NCBI GenBank assembly: GCA_905233805.1 | Contig: CAJOER010000038.1 | Coordinates: 1 to 8,740 of the forward strand | Origin: an uncultured Eubacterium sp. | GTDB lineage: Bacteria > Bacillota > Clostridia > Oscillospirales > Acutalibacteraceae | Direction of reading: 5' to 3' | Length of the DNA stretch: 8,740 nt | In this document: piece after piece, positions 5,881 through 8,740 of the stretch | Layout: each line of letters begins with the position of its first letter | Position numbering within the stretch: the stretch's first letter is position 1 | Made by a program: the position numbers and the translations under genes | Notes under the pieces: generated by a model | Databases searched by the model: none | Told to the model about the DNA's origin: nothing | Seen by the model: only the letters and a program-made list of their open reading frames with translations

Positions 5881-6510
5881 ATGTCAGAAAAAGATTATTT
5901 AATCCGCGGCGAAAAGGCGGAAGATTATAAAGAGGTTGAAAACCTTGTAAGGGAGTCGTTCTGGAATGTTTACCGTCCCGGATGCAGCGAGCATTATGTT
6001 ATTCATGTTCTGCGCGACGACCCCGCGTTTGTAAAAGAACTTGACTTCGTTATGGAGCAGGGCGGGCGCCTAATCGGGCAGAATATATTTATGAAAACCG
6101 TTATCAACTCGGACGACGGAAAAGATATTCCCGTGCTCACTATGGGACCCATTTGCATTGCAAATGACCTTAAACGCAAGGGCTACGGTAAAATCCTTCT
6201 TGACTACTCTTTAGAGCAGGCGGCAAAACTCGGCTACGGCGCAGTTTTGTTTGAAGGTAACATTGATTTTTACGGCAAAAGCGGTTTTGATTTTGCGCGC
6301 AAATTCGGTATTCGTTATCACGACCTGCCCGAAGGCGCGGACGATTCGTTCTTCCTGTGCAGGGAACTGCTCCCCGGTTATCTTGGCGGCATCACCGGCG
6401 TTTATCAGACCCCGCAGGGCTACTATGTAAAAGACGAAGATGTCGAAAAATTCGACAAATCCTTCCCGCCGAAAGAAAAACTAACCCTCCCGGGACAGCT
6501 CTTTGAATAA
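5881..6510 (+). CDS. GNAT family N-acetyltransferase, YhbS-like
   Basis: A 209-residue cytoplasmic acetyl-CoA-dependent acetyltransferase of the GNAT fold, most like the YhbS group. The N-terminus YLIRGEKAEDYKEVENLV (6-23) is the usual first strand and helix. Motif A is LTMGPICIANDLKRKGYGK (86-104), with the acetyl-CoA loop RKGYGK at 99-104, followed by the helix LLDYSLEQAAKLGYG. Then comes LFEGNIDFYGKSGFDFA (123-139), the strand and helix that carry the typical Y-x-K-x-GF ending. The last 60 residues extend beyond the minimal fold, as in YhbS-like proteins. AAAGGAG lies seven bases before the ATG. It is the last gene of the five-gene run and ends just before a hairpin terminator. Some members of this group act on small amines or on tRNA or protein; no choice can be made here. 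Confidence 0.85.
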   Translation: MSEKDYLIRGEKAEDYKEVENLVRESFWNVYRPGCSEHYVIHVLRDDPAFVKELDFVMEQGGRLIGQNIFMKTVINSDDGKDIPVLTMGPICIANDLKRKGYGKILLDYSLEQAAKLGYGAVLFEGNIDFYGKSGFDFARKFGIRYHDLPEGADDSFFLCRELLPGYLGGITGVYQTPQGYYVKDEDVEKFDKSFPPKEKLTLPGQLFE

Positions 6511-6514
6511 TAAT

Positions 6515-6545
6515 AAAAGGCACGCAGGAATCCGTGCCTTTTTAA
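6515..6545 (+). terminator. Bidirectional Rho-independent terminator between convergent genes
   Basis: GGCACG (6519-6524) pairs with CGTGCC (6533-6538) around an eight-base loop. Four A on the left (6515-6518) and five T on the right (6539-6543) give a U-tract in both directions. It serves the five-gene plus-strand run and the convergent maturase, whose stop codon (6542-6544) lies within the T-tract. Confidence 0.85.
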
Positions 6546-7603
6546 TTGAAGAGTTTTGCGGCGTTTATCATACGCTCTGTTGCATATTCAAAGAAGTTAT
6601 AATATGCCTTGCAGTATTTGTTTTCGGTGAAACCGTCGGTTCTGTCTTTTTTGCAGCCGCCGCGGCAGAGTAAGTAATACTTACAATCCTTGCACTTTTC
6701 GTGAATAAGTTTTGATTCTTCAATAAACGCCCTGTGCTTATCTGTTTTTATTAACGGGTTTTCATTTTTTATATTGCCTACTTTAAATTCTTCTTTGCAG
6801 TAGAAATCGCAGGGGTACAAATTGCCGTTTGCCTCAACAACAAAATAACTGCCGCAAAAGCCGCACATTGCACAGTTTTCGGGTGGTGCGCCGAGAAGAA
6901 CGCCGATATAATTATCAATATGGCGAACGGAAACATACCTTCCAGCGGTTAATTCTTCATACCACAAATCAAATATTGTTTTTAAGAATGCTTCATACTT
7001 TTCGGGAGAAAGCAATACGCCGTTGTTTTCGTCCACGCAGGGGATGAACTGAAGGTAATTAAAACCGCTTTTTATGAAATAATCCCAGGTGCTGTCAATA
7101 TCTTCTGCGTTTTTATCGTCAATTACGGAAAGGATATTGAACTCCGCACCGTGCTTTTTAAGGATTGAAACAGCGTTAATTACATGGCTGAAAGTGCCGT
7201 TTCCTTCTGCGTCCGGACGGTATCTGTCATTGACGGCGGCGTTGCCGTCAAGGGATATGCCGACAAGGAATTTGTTTTCTTTAAAAAACTCTGCAAAGGA
7301 ATCGTCAATAAGAAGCCCGTTAGTCTGTATGGCGTAACTCACGGGGCAGTGAATTTCGTTTTTCGCCTTGTTTACAAAGTCTTTGTAAAACTGCAAGCCG
7401 GCAAGCGTGGGCTCGCCGCCCTGAAACATTACGGAAAGCGACGACGGCTTAAACTCGCTTATTCTTTTAATAAGCAAAGCTACAGTTTCTTCCGTCATTA
7501 TTCGGTTTTCCCTGCCTTCGCTTGCGGATTTATAAAAGCAATATTTACAGCTCATATTGCACAGTCCCGAAGCGGGCTTGATTAACAAAGATAATGGGGT
7601 CAT
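6542..7603 (-). CDS. Anaerobic sulfatase-maturating enzyme (radical SAM/SPASM)
   Basis: A 353-residue oxygen-sensitive radical SAM enzyme that converts the active-site Cys (or Ser) of a sulfatase to formylglycine. The SAM cluster motif is C15-x3-C19-x2-C22 (CNMSCKYCFY), followed by QGGEPTL at 61-67 and SLDG at 117-120. The SPASM domain carries the ligands of two extra iron-sulfur clusters: C244/C247/C250, G260-x4-C265, then C304-x2-C307-x5-C313-x3-C317 and C331. D266 directly after C265 (PCDFY) matches the proposed catalytic aspartate of the clostridial enzyme. Length is slightly under the usual 370-400. ATG 7603 has AGAGG about eight bases upstream. It is divergent from a Cys-type sulfatase 79 bases away, its likely substrate, and both promoters share the same short spacer. 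Other SPASM peptide maturases are an alternative, but the neighbour argues strongly for this role. Confidence 0.92.
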   Translation of the reverse strand: MTPLSLLIKPASGLCNMSCKYCFYKSASEGRENRIMTEETVALLIKRISEFKPSSLSVMFQGGEPTLAGLQFYKDFVNKAKNEIHCPVSYAIQTNGLLIDDSFAEFFKENKFLVGISLDGNAAVNDRYRPDAEGNGTFSHVINAVSILKKHGAEFNILSVIDDKNAEDIDSTWDYFIKSGFNYLQFIPCVDENNGVLLSPEKYEAFLKTIFDLWYEELTAGRYVSVRHIDNYIGVLLGAPPENCAMCGFCGSYFVVEANGNLYPCDFYCKEEFKVGNIKNENPLIKTDKHRAFIEESKLIHEKCKDCKYYLLCRGGCKKDRTDGFTENKYCKAYYNFFEYATERMINAAKLFN

Positions 7604-7615
7604 ATCCGTTTCCTC

Positions 7616-7643
7616 TTGACACAGTTTCTCTTTACAGTATAAT
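7616..7643 (+). promoter_or_regulatory. Sulfatase promoter
   Basis: TTGACA (7616-7621) and TATAAT (7638-7643) are both perfect consensus boxes with a 16-base spacer. The -10 box shares four bases with the maturase -10 box on the other strand. The expected transcript start, near 7650, leaves a leader of about 33 bases. Confidence 0.82.
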
Positions 7644-7664
7644 TAAAATGTTAGTTACTTTCAA
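7636..7664 (-). promoter_or_regulatory. Sulfatase-maturase promoter, overlapping the sulfatase promoter
   Basis: On the minus strand, TTGAAA (7659-7664) and TATACT (7636-7641) have a 17-base spacer. The -10 boxes of the two strands overlap in AGTATAAT (7636-7643), so polymerase cannot occupy both at once. Confidence 0.78.
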
Positions 7665-7682
7665 CCGTTTTGAGGTGGAAAA

Positions 7683-8740
7683 ATGAAAAAACCGAATGTA
7701 ATTATTATTCTTACCGACGACCAGGGATACGGCGATTTGGGCTGTATGGGGTCGGACGATTTAAAAACGCCGAATATTGACTCGCTCGCCGAAAAAGGCG
7801 TACTGTTTTCGTCAATGTATTCAGCTTCTCCCGTATGCTCGCCGTCAAGAGCGGCGCTTTTAACGGGCAGATACCCCGGCAACGCAGGCGTAAGGGCTAT
7901 CCTTGCAGGCCACAGAAAAGCAAGCGGCTTAACGCCTAAAGTGCCCACCCTTGCAACAGCGCTGAAAAATGACGGCTACAAAACGGGAATTTGCGGCAAA
8001 TGGCATCTCGGCTTAAAAGACGAGTGCCGACCGAATTCAAACGGCTTTGACGAATTCAGCGGATTTCTTGCGGGCTGCCTTGACTATTACTCACATATTT
8101 TCTATTACGGTATGAGCGACGGCGGCACTAACCCTACTCACGACTTATGGGAGAACGGGGACGAGGTCTATTCCAACGGTGAATACCTGACTGAAAGAAT
8201 AACAAGAAAGAGCGTTGATTTTATTAACCGCCACAAGGACGAGCCGTTTTTCCTTTATGTTGCTTATAACGCGCCGCATTACCCCATGCACGCGCCCGAA
8301 AAGTATCTTGAAAGGTTCCCCGACCTGCCGTGGGACAGAAAGATAATGGCGGCGATGATTAGCGCCGTTGACGACGGCGTAGGGGAAATTACAGACACGC
8401 TTAAATCACTTAACCTTTTTGACGACACTATAATATATTTTCAAAGTGACAACGGCCCCTCGCGTGAGAGCAGAAACTGGCTTGACGGTACCGAAGACCC
8501 GTACTACGGCGGAACCACGGGCAAGTTTTCAGGGCACAAATTCAGCCTGTTTGAAGGTGGAATACGCGTTCCCGCAGTTCTTTGCTGGGGAGATAAAATT
8601 GCGTCAAAATCGCTTGATGACGCTTTCATTGCAACCGATATTTTTCCCACCGTGCTTGATGCATGCGGAATAGATTATTCAAATTATGACATTGACGGAA
8701 TAAGCATACTTGATTCCGTTTTAAACGAAAAAAATTCCCC
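7683..8740 (+). CDS. Cys-type sulfatase, cut by the right edge
   Basis: Sulfatase of the arylsulfatase / alkaline-phosphatase superfamily that removes sulfate esters, probably from glycans. Open from ATG 7683 to the window end, 352 residues so far. Residues 6-13 (VIIILTDD) begin the fold, with metal ligands D12-D13. The first signature, C52-S-P-S-R56-x4-TG (VCSPSRAALLTG), carries the Cys converted to formylglycine; the second, GICGKWHLG, is at 102-110. Further likely metal and substrate ligands are H199 (APHYPMH), D256-N257 (QSDNG) and H285-K286. The mature part begins at residue 4 with no signal peptide, so the protein looks cytoplasmic, acting on imported substrates. GAGGTGG lies just upstream of the ATG. 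It is divergent from the maturase gene at 6542-7603. The remaining C-terminal part is outside the window; substrate specificity cannot be assigned. Confidence 0.93.
   Translation, partial: MKKPNVIIILTDDQGYGDLGCMGSDDLKTPNIDSLAEKGVLFSSMYSASPVCSPSRAALLTGRYPGNAGVRAILAGHRKASGLTPKVPTLATALKNDGYKTGICGKWHLGLKDECRPNSNGFDEFSGFLAGCLDYYSHIFYYGMSDGGTNPTHDLWENGDEVYSNGEYLTERITRKSVDFINRHKDEPFFLYVAYNAPHYPMHAPEKYLERFPDLPWDRKIMAAMISAVDDGVGEITDTLKSLNLFDDTIIYFQSDNGPSRESRNWLDGTEDPYYGGTTGKFSGHKFSLFEGGIRVPAVLCWGDKIASKSLDDAFIATDIFPTVLDACGIDYSNYDIDGISILDSVLNEKNS

Noticed and set aside
6829..7585. Plus-strand open frames opposite the sulfatase maturase
   Set aside because: They are antisense to a gene with a complete set of radical SAM and SPASM motifs, and their translations show no family character.
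1..8740. CRISPR array, prophage, toxin-antitoxin or defence island
   Set aside because: No regularly spaced repeats, phage proteins, paired small genes or nuclease/helicase genes are visible; genes cover nearly the whole window, and no gap without a gene exceeds about 145 bases.

Overview
The window looks like chromosomal DNA of an anaerobic, gut-type member of the Clostridia. The family mix points that way (inference): a ferritin-like diiron protein beside a flavodoxin, an anaerobic (radical SAM) sulfatase-maturating enzyme, a Cys-type sulfatase, a GH106-like glycosidase, strong AGGAGG-type ribosome sites and sigma-A-type promoters. Base composition is mid-GC and looks even throughout. I see no rRNA, tRNA, CRISPR array, transposase, integrase or phage gene.

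Layout. (1) 1-1846, minus strand: a small membrane-anchored DUF3574-like protein followed by a glycoside hydrolase that is cut by the window edge and broken by a one-base frameshift in an A7 run. (2) 1990-2798, plus: ferritin-like diiron protein plus flavodoxin, divergent from unit 1. (3) 2889-3503, plus: a single hexapeptide-repeat O-acetyltransferase. (4) 3589-6510, plus: a tight five-gene run encoding a flavodoxin-fold NAD(P)H oxidoreductase, a GNAT, a chloramphenicol-acetyltransferase-like protein, a CDP-alcohol phosphatidyltransferase and a second GNAT, closed by a hairpin terminator. (5) 6542-7603, minus: the sulfatase maturase. (6) 7683 to the right edge, plus: a sulfatase, divergent from its likely maturase.

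The genes seem to serve two themes. The flanks are about glycan breakdown: GH106-like enzyme, Cys-type sulfatase and the enzyme that activates it. The middle is a series of small flavin, diiron and acetyl-CoA-dependent enzymes, including four acetyltransferases of three different folds within 3.6 kb. Their substrates cannot be read from sequence.

The most striking structure is regulatory. Units 2, 3 and 4 each start from a near-identical promoter. In units 3 and 4 the -35 box lies inside the descending arm of the previous unit's terminator, and a G-T wobble pair sits exactly at the first T of the -35 box. Separately, the sulfatase and its maturase are driven from two divergent promoters whose -10 boxes overlap on opposite strands. 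No clearly new multi-gene system is evident; most genes belong to recognisable families.
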